Source: Anomaloglossus baeobatrachus
Lineage: Eukaryota > Chordata > Amphibia > Anura > Aromobatidae
Length of the DNA stretch: 64,000 nucleotides
Direction: 5' to 3'
Assembly: GCF_048569485.1 (NCBI RefSeq)
Contig: NC_134357.1
Span: 61,261,281-61,325,280, forward strand
Below the pieces are notes generated by a model. It saw only the letters and a program-made list of their open reading frames with translations. It did no database searches and had not been told where the DNA came from. Positions 23,171-34,553 of this stretch are shown here, piece by piece; position 1 is the first letter of the stretch; each line of letters starts with the position of its first letter. Position numbers and translations under genes: made by a program.

Positions 23171-26100
23171 GCGCCCTGGACAAGCCAGGACGTCACAGGT
23201 ACTGCAACAACACACCCCACACCCCGGTTAGGCACACCAAAGTCAGACAAAAATCCTTGTTGCCTCACTCCAGGGTGCTGATGTCCACACCAGGGGGTGG
23301 AGCCAGGCGGTTGGCCCCACCCACCGAGGAGTTCACAGTCCTGGAGGAGGGAAAAGGAAGGTATAGCAGAGGAGTAGTGGAGTGGAGTGGAGAGGAGTAG
23401 TGGAGAGAAAAGAGTAGAGGGTGAAGAGTGAAGTGGTAGTGGAGCAGACTGACCATGTCCGGGTGCGTGGCCCGGGCACATACAGCAAGGTTGGAAGACG
23501 GTGGTGACCGTCTGCAGGAGAGGCTGATCGATGTGAACCATAAGGACCGGGGACGGGCGGTGGCCCGCCGGTACCGGATCGGGGAGTGAAGAGAAGCCAG
23601 CACCATTTGGCAGGGCCTACGGACCCCGACCAGGCTTGGAGTCGCCGTAAAACCGGTCAAATCCATTAGCGAAGGGAACCTCTGAGGTTTCCTAGCAGTC
23701 AAGACCTGATTGAAGGCAACCGCTCAAACCGTGAAGGGAAATACAGTCACCGCCAAGGCTACAGTTCCCAGGGCCAGAGACTGTGGGAAAAAGGGGCTCC
23801 CTCAGCCTCCATCCAAGCTGGGGAGCGGGTTACCGGTGGGAAGCCATCAGAACCGAGAATATAACACAGGTGCAGGGCAAGGCAGTCACCGCCAACCTAC
23901 CGGGAGAAGAACCACCGCAGCCATCTGTGGGACCCGTCCATCCAGCTGTTTGTGTCGCGGGCGGAGGAGGGGACGCTGCGCTCTCCCACTGCTCGGGTCC
24001 GGCCGCGGCTGCTGCGGCTGCTGCTGCTGCTCGGTGGTGGCTCGAGCTGTGGGCCGGATCCCGAGGACTCGAGCGGCGCTCCTCGCCTGTGAGTGAAAAG
24101 GGGTTGGGGATTGGATGGTGGGGATTTGGTTATTGTCCGTGACGCCACCCACGGTTGTGGTGATATTGGTGACACCACCGCTGCTCTGGACGTGGATCCC
24201 GGGAGCGATGACTGGGAGCAGCCTGGATGTTAGTTCTCCCCTCCGTGGGTAGGGGGTTGGTTGTCCCGGGGCCCGGTGATGGGGTAGGGATGGATGGCAG
24301 GCGGGTTACGGGACCTGGCGAGGTGCAGGGTCGCGGGGGAAGCACTGTGCCGCACGGCACGGTGGTAGTCACTCAGCCAGTAATTCACACAGAGTCTCTG
24401 GTCAAACAAACGGCTGGATGGACGGGTCCCACAGACGGCTGCGGTGTTTTTCCCCTGACCCCAGGTTGGTACTGTAAGTCCTTTCCTGCATCTTCCGTAT
24501 GCTCCTCCTGCGCTCCGGTTTCCAGCTGGCTCCCCGGTTCGGTACCGGTGGGCCCCGCCCAGCCCCGGCTACCTATGGTTCAACCAGACTGTCTTCCCGG
24601 CTCTCGCAGACGGCCACTATCGTCTGCCTGACTGCTACTCGAGGGCCCTAGGCTCCAACCTAGGCCCCAATCTGCGTCTGCCTCTCTGCAGACCTCCTCT
24701 CTCTTCCTCTGCCAGGACTTGTCTGAACTTGTTTCCTGCCTCATGCCAGCTAAACTCCTCGGTGGGCGTGCCCATCTGCCTGACTCCGCCCACCTGGTGT
24801 GTCTGTCTGAACCCGAGGAAGAAATCAGGTCTCACTGGGGATGACTGCTGTGAACTGCTGGGGGTGGGGGTGTGTGTTGTTACCTGTGGCCCCTGGCTTG
24901 TCCAGGGCGCCCCATTTGTTTTACCGGAGACTTTGCATTCATCATTGGGTGAGTGAGTACCACCGTGCCGTGCGGCACCGCGCTGCCCCCACGACTCTTC
25001 ACCTCACCAGGCCCCGTAACCTGCCTGCCATTCCTCCCTCATCGGGCCCCGGGGCAACCAACCCCCCTACCCACGGAGGGGAAAAACAACATCCAAGCTG
25101 CTCCCTGTCATCGCTCCCGGGATCCCCGTCCAGAGCAGCGGTGGTGTCACAACCTCACCACAACCGTGGGTGGCGTCACGGACAATATCCCTAAACCAAA
25201 CCACCCCTTTCACTCACGGGCGAGGAGCGCCGCTCGAGTCCCCGGATCCTGCCCACCACTCGAGCCACCGAGCAGCAAGCGAAGCAGCAGCCGTGCCGGA
25301 CCCGAGCGTGGTGAGCGCAGCGTCCCCTCCCCGCCCGTGACAACTTGGTGTCACGAACAGGATCTTACCGCTCTGCCGTCTGGTAGAGGTGCGCCTTGTG
25401 ACCACCGGAGGTGTCCGGCCGAAAATTTTGAGAAGCCACCATTTTGGGCGCGAAAAGTCCCCGCTCGAGCGTCTCCGCGAGCAGTGGAGGCGCGAAAGCC
25501 GAAACCCCGCCCCTGTAGAGGAGGAGCCGGAAAAAGACTAAGGGGGACGGATGGCGTCTGGCCGCATGTAGCCCGCGGCTATAAAGGCAGGGACGCCAGG
25601 ACTCTGCGGCCATATTGGGTTCCTGGAAAGCACCATTGTCGAGATGCACAGTCCAACCAACGACCCCGTAGTCCCCGCGCCAGGCACTGCGGCGTGGGTG
25701 AAGGTCCGGACTGCCCCGCTGAGTAACCGTCTGCAGACCCGCATGCAGCTTCACCTGGAGGAGTGGGAGGCCGACATGGCGGACGTGGTGGCTGCTATGT
25801 GGAGATGCGAGGTGGAGGAAGATTTGGAGGAGCGGGTAAGGGACCCACGCCCCTGTATTCTTGAGGGATCGGCCACTGCGGCTGGGGGGCCCGGCCTGAA
25901 CCCGCTCACCCTGCCGCCTCCCCCGCTACCCGCGTTAGTCGCTGCCGCCCCGCCACTAAGCCCGCTACCCGTCCAACCGGTAGCGGTACCCTGCCCGTCC
26001 TCCCGAGCGGACCGACCGGCTGTAGACACTCGGGGCCTCCCTGAACCGCTCCTTTGGGGGCCGCCGAGGCCGCGGCCCCTTAACGAAGATGTATCAGAGG

Positions 26101-28550
26101 CCCTGGCAGGGGTCGCGCCAGGCTCCGTGCCCGAGCCCGGGACCGCGGCGTGGATGAAAGCCAGAGTAATTTAATTCAACCAACGCCAACAGAATCAGAT
26201 ATACCTCATGATGGAGCAGTGGACCAATGAGGTGGAAACGCTGGTTGCGACTGTCCCGATGTATGAGATGGGAGCCGACGTGCCGGAGCCGACGAGTGAC
26301 CCACGCCTCCATGTCCCACAAGGACCGGCCAATGCGGCTGGGGGGCCCGGTCCGGTCTCGGCCCTCGTATCGTCCCTGCCATCGCCCATGGGGCGCCTCA
26401 GTGTTGACCGACCTGACCTGCTGCCCCGTGCTACAACAGTAGAACCTGGCGTGCTGAGTGCCGGAAACCCAGAGCCTGTGGCAGCTGGCGGCAACCCGCC
26501 TGGCGCAGGGACAAATGATAATGACTCCGGCCCCGGCGCCGAGCCCACCTCTGAGTCCGAGAAGGCAAGTGAGCGTCTCCGCTACGAAGGATGACCGGTG
26601 GTTTTCTATAGCCCGCGCACCGGTGGAAATGGATACCGGGCACCCCTCTCCCAACAGGCCTGTCACTGCATGTTCGAAATGTTGGTAGCAGGGGATGAGG
26701 CCACCTCCGCGAAAGAGTCAGAGTGATGGCAGCAGAGCCCCGCTGAAGTTGTCCCCGTTGGGACCACCAGTACCGTTAAAAGTTTGAATGATAAGATTGA
26801 ATCACCTGAAGAAGCTATCTGATTGGAACCGTGATTGAACCGGCCGTTGCCGGCAACTAGTCCCCTTAGGGACTGTCTGCAACCGTTGCGTAAGGAACTT
26901 CTTACGAACAAGCCCGAGAACTTGCAGGGCAACCACAAACTTGTGGAATGTAAATAATTGTTGGCTTAAACTGTTACCGCCTCCGGAGAGGCTGATTTGG
27001 GAGGATGGGCCTGGAGGAAATGGATGGCACAGGCCCGCCAATACCGTAACCGGTGGCGATCCTCCGGGGGTCAGGGGTCCCCCATGGACGTGGGTCCCCT
27101 GAAAGAGACCGTACCCGCTCGGGCAGCCTGGTGATGGACTGGGGCAAGGGGTGCTGCCCACTTTTTAGGGGCAGCATTAGGGCCAGGTTGTTTGGGTGGG
27201 AGAAGAGCGGAAGCCGTACCGTTGTAAAATGTTTGTGATTTTTACATGTTTTTACCGTTTTCTATCTTTTGCAGTTAACAAAAATAAAACCGGTGATGGA
27301 CGGGCAGCCCGCGGACGGAATTCATTTTACTAAGGGGGAATGTGGCGCCCTGGACAAGCCAGGACGTCACAGGTACTGCAACAACACACCCCACACCCCG
27401 GCTAGGCACACCAAAGTCAGACAAAAATCCTTGTTGCCTCCCTCCAGGGGCTGATGTCCACACCAGGGGGTGGAGCCAGGCGGTTGGCCCCACCCACCGA
27501 GGAGTTCACAGTCCTGGAGGCGGGAAAAGGAAGTCAGCGCAGAGGAGTAGTGGAGTGGAGTGGAGAGGAGTAGTGGAGAGAAGAGAGTAGAGGGTGAAGA
27601 GTAAAGTGGTAGTGGAGCAGACTGACCGTGTCCGGGTGCGTGGCCCGGGCACATACAGCAAGGTTGGCAGACGGTGGTGACCGTCTGCAGGAGAGGCTGA
27701 TTGACGTGAACCGTAAGGACCGGGGACGGGCGGTGGCCCGCCGGTACCGGATTGGGGAGCGAAGAGAAGCCAGCACCATTTGGCAGGGCCTACGGACCCC
27801 GACCAGGCTTGGAGTCGCCGTAAAACTAGTCAAATCTTTTAGCGAAGGGAACCTCCGGGGTTTCCCAGCAGTCAAGACCCGATTGAAGGCAACCGCTCAA
27901 ACCGTGAAGGGAAATACAGTCACCGCCAAGGCTACAGTTCCCAGGGCCAGAGCTTGTGGGCAAAAGGGGCTCCCTCAGCCTCCATCCAAGCTGGGGAGCG
28001 GGTTACCAGTGGGAAGCCACCAGAACCGAGAACATAACACAGGTGCTGGGAAAGGCAGTCACCGCCAACCTACCGGGAGAAGAACCACCGCAGTCATCTG
28101 TGGGACCTGTCCATCCAGCCGTTTGTTTTACCGGAGACTTTGCATTCATCATTGGCTGAGTGAGTACCACCGTGCCATGCGGCACCGTGCTGCCCCCGCG
28201 ACCCTGCACCTCACCAGGCCCCGTAACCCGCCTGCCATTCCTCCCTTACCGGGCCCCGGGACAACCAACCCCCTTACCCACAGAGGGGAAAAACAACATC
28301 CAAGCTGCTCCCTGTCATCGCTCCCGGGATCCCCGTCCAGAGCAGCGGTGGTGTCACAACCTCACCACAACCGTGGGTGGCGTCACGGACAATATCCCTA
28401 AACCAAACCACCCCTTTCACTCACGGGCGAAGAGCGCCGATCGAGTCCCCGGATCCGGCCCACCGCTCGAGCCACCGAGCAGCAAGCGAAGCAGCAGCCA
28501 TGCCGGACCCGAGCGTGGTGAGCGCAGCGTCCCCTCCTCCGCCCGTGACA
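23167..28550 (+). mobile_element. Non-autonomous LTR element interrupted by a solo LTR
   Basis: The 5' LTR is 23167-25342 including an inserted antisense solo LTR (23953-24914). The interior is 25343-27340 and the 3' LTR 27341-28550 (1,210 bp). Features: TG/CA ends, TTGGTGTCACGAACAGGATC as a primer-binding-like site directly after the 5' LTR, AAGGGGGAA polypurine tract before the 3' LTR, and TGTG on both sides (uninformative because the target is a TG repeat). The two LTRs differ by a few percent, so it is young. The ~2-kb GC-rich interior has short proline/alanine-rich frames (e.g. 25644-26174) but no recognisable gag, protease, reverse transcriptase or integrase. It is a longer cousin of 9149-11847. 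Its right part is included in the tandem duplication. Confidence 0.85.
23953..24914 (-). mobile_element. Antisense solo LTR inside the 5' LTR of the same family
   Basis: Reverse-oriented LTR of the 9149-11847 subfamily, starting TGTCGCGGGCGGAGG on the plus strand. It has a perfect 4-bp duplication TTTG (23949-23952 and 24915-24918). The host LTR sequence continues uninterrupted across it, as shown by the empty site at about 28125-28132. The duplication junctions at 31377 and 45967 fall inside this LTR. Confidence 0.9.
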
Positions 28551-29074
28551 TGTGTGTGTGTATATGTGTGTGTGCAGTGGCGTAACTACCGCGGTCGCAG
28601 CGGTCACGATCGCGACCGGGCCCGGGAGGTTAGGGGCCCGGCAGCCGCCAGGCAGATCAGCAGCCAGCTCCTGTCAGTGTGAGAGGAGCTGCGCTGATCT
28701 GTCACAGACCTCGCGGCCGCTATTTGACCCGCTGCCGCCGCCGACACCGGGCCCCCCTGCCTGATGTCAGCGGCGGCACCGGGGCCCCCTGCCTGGTGTC
28801 AGCGGCTGCAGCGTCTCCCCCGTCACCGCGCAAAGTAATGATGAAGCATAGCGCGGCCGGTGCCGCGCTATGCATCACCATTCTCCCCCTGTACGATGAC
28901 GTCACTCCCGAGCGACTGCTGTGCTGAGTGCACAGAGTGCAGGACAGGAGGACGTCGACCGCAGCACCGGAAGAACGAGCAGCGGGGAAGACAGCAGCGG
29001 TGGAAGGAAGAGAGAAGGTGAGTACTTGATTTTTTTTTAATATAAGTGAGTAAACGGTGGCCAGAGGCTTGGGA

Positions 29075-29580
29075 AGGCAGTTCTGGGGAAGCTGCATTAT
29101 TGTATATGGAAGCCTGGAAAGGCTGCTTTATACATGGAGGTCTGAGGAGGCTGCATTATATGTGGAGGTCTGGGGTAGCTGCATTATTATACATGGAGGC
29201 CTGGAGAGGCTGCTTTATACATGGAGGTCTGAGGAGGCTGCATTATATGTGGAGGCCTGGAGAGGCTGCTTTATACATGGAGGTCTGAGGAGGCTGCATT
29301 ATATATGGAGGCCTAGAGAGGCTGCTTTATACATGGAGGCCTGTAGAGACTGCTTTATACATGGAGGTCTGGGGAGGCTGCATTATATATGGAGGTCTGG
29401 GGTGGCTGCATTATTATACATGGAGGCCTGGAGAAGCTGGCTGCTACATTATACATGGAGGCCTGAGGAGGCTGGCTGCATTATTATACATGGAGGCCTG
29501 GAGACGCTGGCTGCATTATTATATATGGAGGTCTGGGGGGGCTGCATAATACAAAATGAAGGACACCTTATACATGGAAT
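29075..29580. repeat. Minisatellite in hAT-like copy 1
   Basis: About 16 units built on GCTGCATTATACATGGAGG with a purine-rich TCTGAGGAG or CCTGGAGAG spacer. Open in several frames by composition only. Continues after the Tc1 element at 31238-31376. Confidence 0.85.
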
Positions 29581-29583
29581 ATA

Positions 29584-31235
29584 CAGTTAGGTCCAGAAAT
29601 ATTTGGACAGTGACACAAGTTTTGTTATTTTAGCTGTTTACAAAAACATGTTCAGAAATACAATTATATATATAATATGGGCTGAAAGTGCACACTCCCA
29701 GCTGCAATATGAGAGTTTTCACATCCAAATCGGAGAAAGGGTTTAGGAATCATAGCTCTGTAATGCATAGCCTCCTCTTTTTCAAGGGACCAAAAGTAAT
29801 TGGACAAGGGACTCTAAGGGCTGCAATTAACTCTGAAGGCGTCTCCCTCGTTAACCTGTAATCAATGAAGTAGTTAAAAGGTCTGGGGTTGATTACAGGT
29901 GTGTGGTTTTGCATTTGGAAGTTGTTGCTGTGACCAGACAACATGCGGTCTAAGGAACTCTCAATTGAGGTGAAGCAGAACATCCTGAGGCTGAAAAAAA
30001 AGAAAAAATCCATCAGAGAGATAGCAGACATGCTTTGAGTAGCAAAATCAACAGTCGGGTACATTCTGAGAAAAAAGGAATTGACTGGTGAGCTTGGGAA
30101 CTCAAAAAGGCCTGGGCGTCCACGGATGACAACAGTGGTGGATGATCGCCGCATACTTTCTTTGGTGAAGAAGAACCCGTTCACAACATCAACTGAAGTC
30201 CAGAACACTCTCATTGAAGTAGGTGTATCTGTCTCTAAGTCAATAGTAAAGAGAAGACTCCATGAAAGTAAATACAAAGGGTTCACATCTAGATGCAAAC
30301 CATTCATCAATTCCAAAAATAGACAGGCCAGAGTTAAATTTGCTGAAAAACACCTCATGAAGCCAGCTCAGTTCTGGAAAAGTATTTTATGGACAGATGA
30401 GACAAAGATCAACCTGTACCAGAATGATGGGAAGAAAAAAGTTTGGAGAAGAAAGGGAACGGCACATGATCCAAGGCACACCACATCCTCTGTAAAACAT
30501 GGTGGAGGCAACGTGATGGCATGGGCATGCATGGCTTTCAATGGCACTGGGTCACTTGTGTTTATTGATGACATAACAGCAGACAAGAGTAGCCGGATGA
30601 ATTCTGAAGTGTACCGGGATATACTTTCAGCCCAGATTCAGCCAAATGCCGCAAAGTTGATCGGACGGCGCTTCATAGTACAGATGGACAATGACCCCAA
30701 GCATACAGCCAAAGCTACCCAGGAGTTCATGAGTGCAAAAAAGTGGAACCTTCTGCAATGGCCAAGTCAATCACCAGATCTTAACCCAATTGAGCATGCA
30801 TTTCACTTGCTCAAATCCAGACTTAAGACGGAAAGACCCACAAACAAGCAAGACCTGAAGGCTGCGGCTGTAAAGGCCTGGCAAAGCATTAAGAAGGAGG
30901 AAACCCAGCGTTTGGTGATGTCCATGGGTTCCAGACTTAAGGCAGTGATTGCCTCCAAAGGATTCGCAACAAAATATTGAAAATAAAAATATTTTGTTTG
31001 GGTTTGGTTTATTTGTCCAATTACTTTTGACCTCCTAAAATGTGGAGTGTTTGTAAAGAAATGTGTACAATTCCTACAATTTCTATCAGATATTTTTGTT
31101 CAAACCTTCAAATTAAACGTTACAATCTGCACTTGAATTCTGTTGTAGAGGTTTCATTTCAAATCCAATGTGGTGGCATGCAGAGCCCAACTCGCGAAAA
31201 TTGTGTCACTGTCCAAATATTTCTGGACGCAACTG
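29584..31235 (+). mobile_element. Tc1/mariner element, copy 2 (1,652 bp)
   Basis: Terminal inverted repeats begin CAGTTAGGTCCAGAAATATT on the left and CAGTTGCGTCCAGAAATATT on the right (opposite strand), bounded by TA on both sides (29582-29583 and 31236-31237). The insertion lies in the minisatellite body of a hAT-like element. The unoccupied counterpart is at about 6800-6860, with TA at 6822-6823. It is complete in structure. Confidence 0.93.
29943..30980 (+). pseudogene. Tc1/mariner transposase with one in-frame TGA (copy 2)
   Basis: Full frame of 345 codons from the ATG at 29943 to the TGA stop at 30978-30980. It is interrupted only at codon 32, where TGA (30036-30038) replaces the GGA seen in the copy at 1-860, inside the helix-turn-helix. 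An in-frame ATG at 30081 leaves 299 open codons with the GRPR linker and the whole DD34E domain (WTDETK, QMDNDPKHT, SPDLNPIEH). It lacks the first DNA-binding subdomain, so autonomous activity is unlikely. The frame was otherwise kept, so the stop is recent. Confidence 0.9.
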
Positions 31236-31376
31236 TAGGGGTGCCTTATGCATGGAGGAGTATGGGGCTGCATAATGCAATATGAAGTTTTATGGGGTTG
31301 TGTTATAATACATATAGGACTATGGGGGCTACATTATAATATATGGAGGACTATGGAGGCTACCTTTTACATGGAC

Positions 31377-34300
31377 TATTGGTGACACCACCGCTGCTCT
31401 GGACGTGGATCCCGGGAGCGATGACTGGGAGCAGCCTGGATGTTAGTTCTCCCCTCCGTGGGTAGGGGGTTGGTTGTCCCGGGGCCCGGTGATGGGGTAG
31501 GGATGGATGGCAGGCGGGTTACGGGACCTGGCGAGGTGCAGGGTCGCGGGGGAAGCACTGTGCCGCACGGCACGGTGGTAGTCACTCAGCCAGTAATTCA
31601 CACAGAGTCTCTGGTCAAACAAACGGCTGGATGGACGGGTCCCACAGACGGCTGCGATGTTTTTCCCCTGACCCCAGGTTGGTACTGTAAGTCCTTTCCT
31701 GCATCTTCCGTACGCTCCTCCTGCGCTCCGGTTTCCAGCTGGCTCCCCGGTTCGGTACCGGTGGGCCCCGCCCAGCCCCGGCTACCTATGGTTCAACCAG
31801 ACTGTCTTCCCGGCTCTCGCAGACGGCCACTATCGTCTGCCTGACTGCTACTCGAGGGCCCTAGGCTCCAACCTAGGCCCCAATCTGCGTCTGCCTCTCT
31901 GCAGACCTCCTCTCTCTTCCTCTGCCAGGACTTGTCTGAACTTGTTTCCTGCCTCATGCCAGCTAAACTCCTCGGTGGGCGTGCCCATCTGCCTGACTCC
32001 GCCCACCTGGTGTGTCTGTCTGAACCCGAGGAAGAAATCAGGTCTCACTGGGGATGACTGCTGTGAACTGCTGGGGGTGGGGGTGTGTGTTGTTACCTGT
32101 GGCCCCTGGCTTGTCCAGGGCGCCCCATTTGTTTTACCGGAGACTTTGCATTCATCATTGGGTGAGTGAGTACCACCGTGCCGTGCGGCACCGCGCTGCC
32201 CCCACGACTCTTCACCTCACCAGGCCCCGTAACCTGCCTGCCATTCCTCCCTCATCGGGCCCCGGGGCAACCAACCCCCCTACCCACGGAGGGGAAAAAC
32301 AACATCCAAGCTGCTCCCTGTCATCGCTCCCGGGATCCCCGTCCAGAGCAGCGGTGGTGTCACAACCTCACCACAACCGTGGGTGGCGTCACGGACAATA
32401 TCCCTAAACCAAACCACCCCTTTCACTCACGGGCGAGGAGCGCCGCTCGAGTCCCCGGATCCTGCCCACCACTCGAGCCACCGAGCAGCAAGCGAAGCAG
32501 CAGCCGTGCCGGACCCGAGCGTGGTGAGCGCAGCGTCCCCTCCCCGCCCGTGACAACTTGGTGTCACGAACAGGATCTTACCGCTCTGCCGTCTGGTAGA
32601 GGTGCGCCTTGTGACCACCGGAGGTGTCCGGCCGAAAATTTTGAGAAGCCACCATTTTGGGCGCGAAAAGTCCCCGCTCGAGCGTCTCCGCGAGCAGTGG
32701 AGGCGCGAAAGCCGAAACCCCGCCCCTGTAGAGGAGGAGCCGGAAAAAGACTAAGGGGGACGGATGGCGTCTGGCCGCATGTAGCCCGCGGCTATAAAGG
32801 CAGGGACGCCAGGACTCTGCGGCCATATTGGGTTCCTGGAAAGCACCATTGTCGAGATGCACAGTCCAACCAACGACCCCGTAGTCCCCGCGCCAGGCAC
32901 TGCGGCGTGGGTGAAGGTCCGGACTGCCCCGCTGAGTAACCGTCTGCAGACCCGCATGCAGCTTCACCTGGAGGAGTGGGAGGCCGACATGGCGGACGTG
33001 GTGGCTGCTATGTGGAGATGCGAGGTGGAGGAAGATTTGGAGGAGCGGGTAAGGGACCCACGCCCCTGTATTCTTGAGGGATCGGCCACTGCGGCTGGGG
33101 GGCCCGGCCTGCACCCGCTCACCCTGCCGCCTCCCCCGCTACCCGCGTTAGTCGCTGCCGCCCCGCCACTAAGCCCGCTACCCGTCCAACCGGTAGCGGT
33201 ACCCTGCCCGTCCGCCCGAGCGGACCGACCGGCTGTAGACACTCGGGGCCTCCCTGAACCGCTCCTTTGGGGGCCGCCGAGGCCGCGGCCCCTTAACGAA
33301 GATGTATCAGAGGCCCTGGCAGGGGTCGCGCCAGGCTCCGTGCCCGAGCCCGGGACCGCGGCGTGGATGAAAGCCAGAGTAATTTAATTCAACCAACGCC
33401 AACAGAATCAGATATACCTCATGATGGAGCAGTGGACCAATGAGGTGGAAACGCTGGTTGCGACTGTCCCGATGTATGAGATGGGAGCCGACGTGCCGGA
33501 GCCGACGAGTGACCCACGCCTCCATGTCCCACAAGGACCGGCCAATGCGGCTGGGGGGCCCGGTCCGGTCTCGGCCCTCGTATCGTCCCTGCCATCGCCC
33601 ATGGGGCGCCTCAGTGTTGACCGACCTGACCTGCTGCCCCGTGCTACAACAGTAGAACCTGGCGTGCTGAGTGCCGGAAACCCAGAGCCTGTGGCAGCTG
33701 GCGGCAACCCGCCTGGCGCAGGGACAAATGATAATGACTCCGGCCCCGGCGCCGAGCCCACCTCTGAGTCCGAGAAGGCAAGTGAGCGTCTCCGCTACGA
33801 AGGATGACCGGTGGTTTTCTATAGCCCGCGCACCGGTGGAAATGGATACCGGGCACCCCTCTCCCAACAGGCCTGTCACTGCATGTTCGAAATGTTGGTA
33901 GCAGGGGATGAGGCCACCTCCGCGAAAGAGTCAGAGTGATGGCAGCAGAGCCCCGCTGAAGTTGTCCCCGTTGGGACCACCAGTACCGTTAAAAGTTTGA
34001 ATGATAAGATTGAATCACCTGAAGAAGTTATCTGATTGGAACCGTGATTGAACCGGCCGTTGCCGGCAACTAGTCCCCTTAGGGACTGTCTGCAACCGTT
34101 GCGTAAGGAACTTCTTACGAACAAGCCCGAGAACTTGCAGGGCAACCACAAACTTGTGGAATGTAAATAATTGTTGGCTTAAACTGTTACCGCCTCCGGA
34201 GAGGCTGATTTGGGAGGATGGGCCTGGAGGAAATGGATGGCACAGGCCCGCCAATACCGTAACCGGTGGCGATCCTCCGGGGGTCAGGGGTCCCCCATGG

Positions 34301-34553
34301 ACGTGGGTCCCCTGAAAGAGACCATACCCGCTCGGGCAGCCTGGTGATGGACTGGGGCAAGGGGTGCTGCCCACTTTTTAGGGGCAGCATTAGGGCCAGG
34401 TTGTTTGGGTGGGAGAAGAGCGGAAGCCGTACCGTTGTAAAATGTTTGTGATTTTTACATGTTTTTACCGTTTTCTATCTTTTGCAGTTAACAAAAATAA
34501 AACCGGTGATGGACGGGCAGCCCGCGGACGGAATTCATTTTACTAAGGGGGAA
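31377..34553 (+). mobile_element. LTR element, partial 5' end plus interior
   Basis: Remainder of the antisense solo LTR (to 32127), its TTTG, the rest of the 5' LTR (to 32555), primer-binding-like site and interior (32556-34553). Corresponds to 24164-27340. Fossil, non-coding for any recognised retroelement protein. Confidence 0.8.

Larger units (their letters stand above)
24164..31376. repeat. Tandem segmental duplication, unit copy 1 (7,213 bp)
   Basis: The unit runs from inside the antisense solo LTR, through the LTR element interior, 3' LTR, (TG)n, hAT-like left half with minisatellite and Tc1, to inside the hAT-like right half. The next copy begins at 31377. The two breakpoints share only TAT (24164-24166 and 53180-53182), so the join looks like end-joining or template switching and not homologous recombination between long repeats. 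Confidence 0.85.
28575..31376 (+). mobile_element. hAT-like element, copy 1, right end lost at duplication junction
   Basis: Begins CAGTGGCGTAACTACCGCGG directly after TG repeats. The leader region (GC-rich, ~450 bp) ends near a poly-T, then a ~31-bp minisatellite, then the Tc1 insertion, then more minisatellite, and stops at the junction with the next unit. The leader matches, in reverse, 4960-5465. Confidence 0.75.

Noticed and set aside
25644-26174. Possible gag-like ORF in the LTR element interior
   Set aside because: Proline/alanine-rich with no zinc knuckle, capsid or protease motif that I can see; kept only as part of the fossil element.
24953-28401. Long GC-rich ORFs (up to 257 codons) across LTRs and their paralogous copies
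   Set aside because: They overlap LTR sequence in several frames on both strands and lack any known domain; composition explains them.
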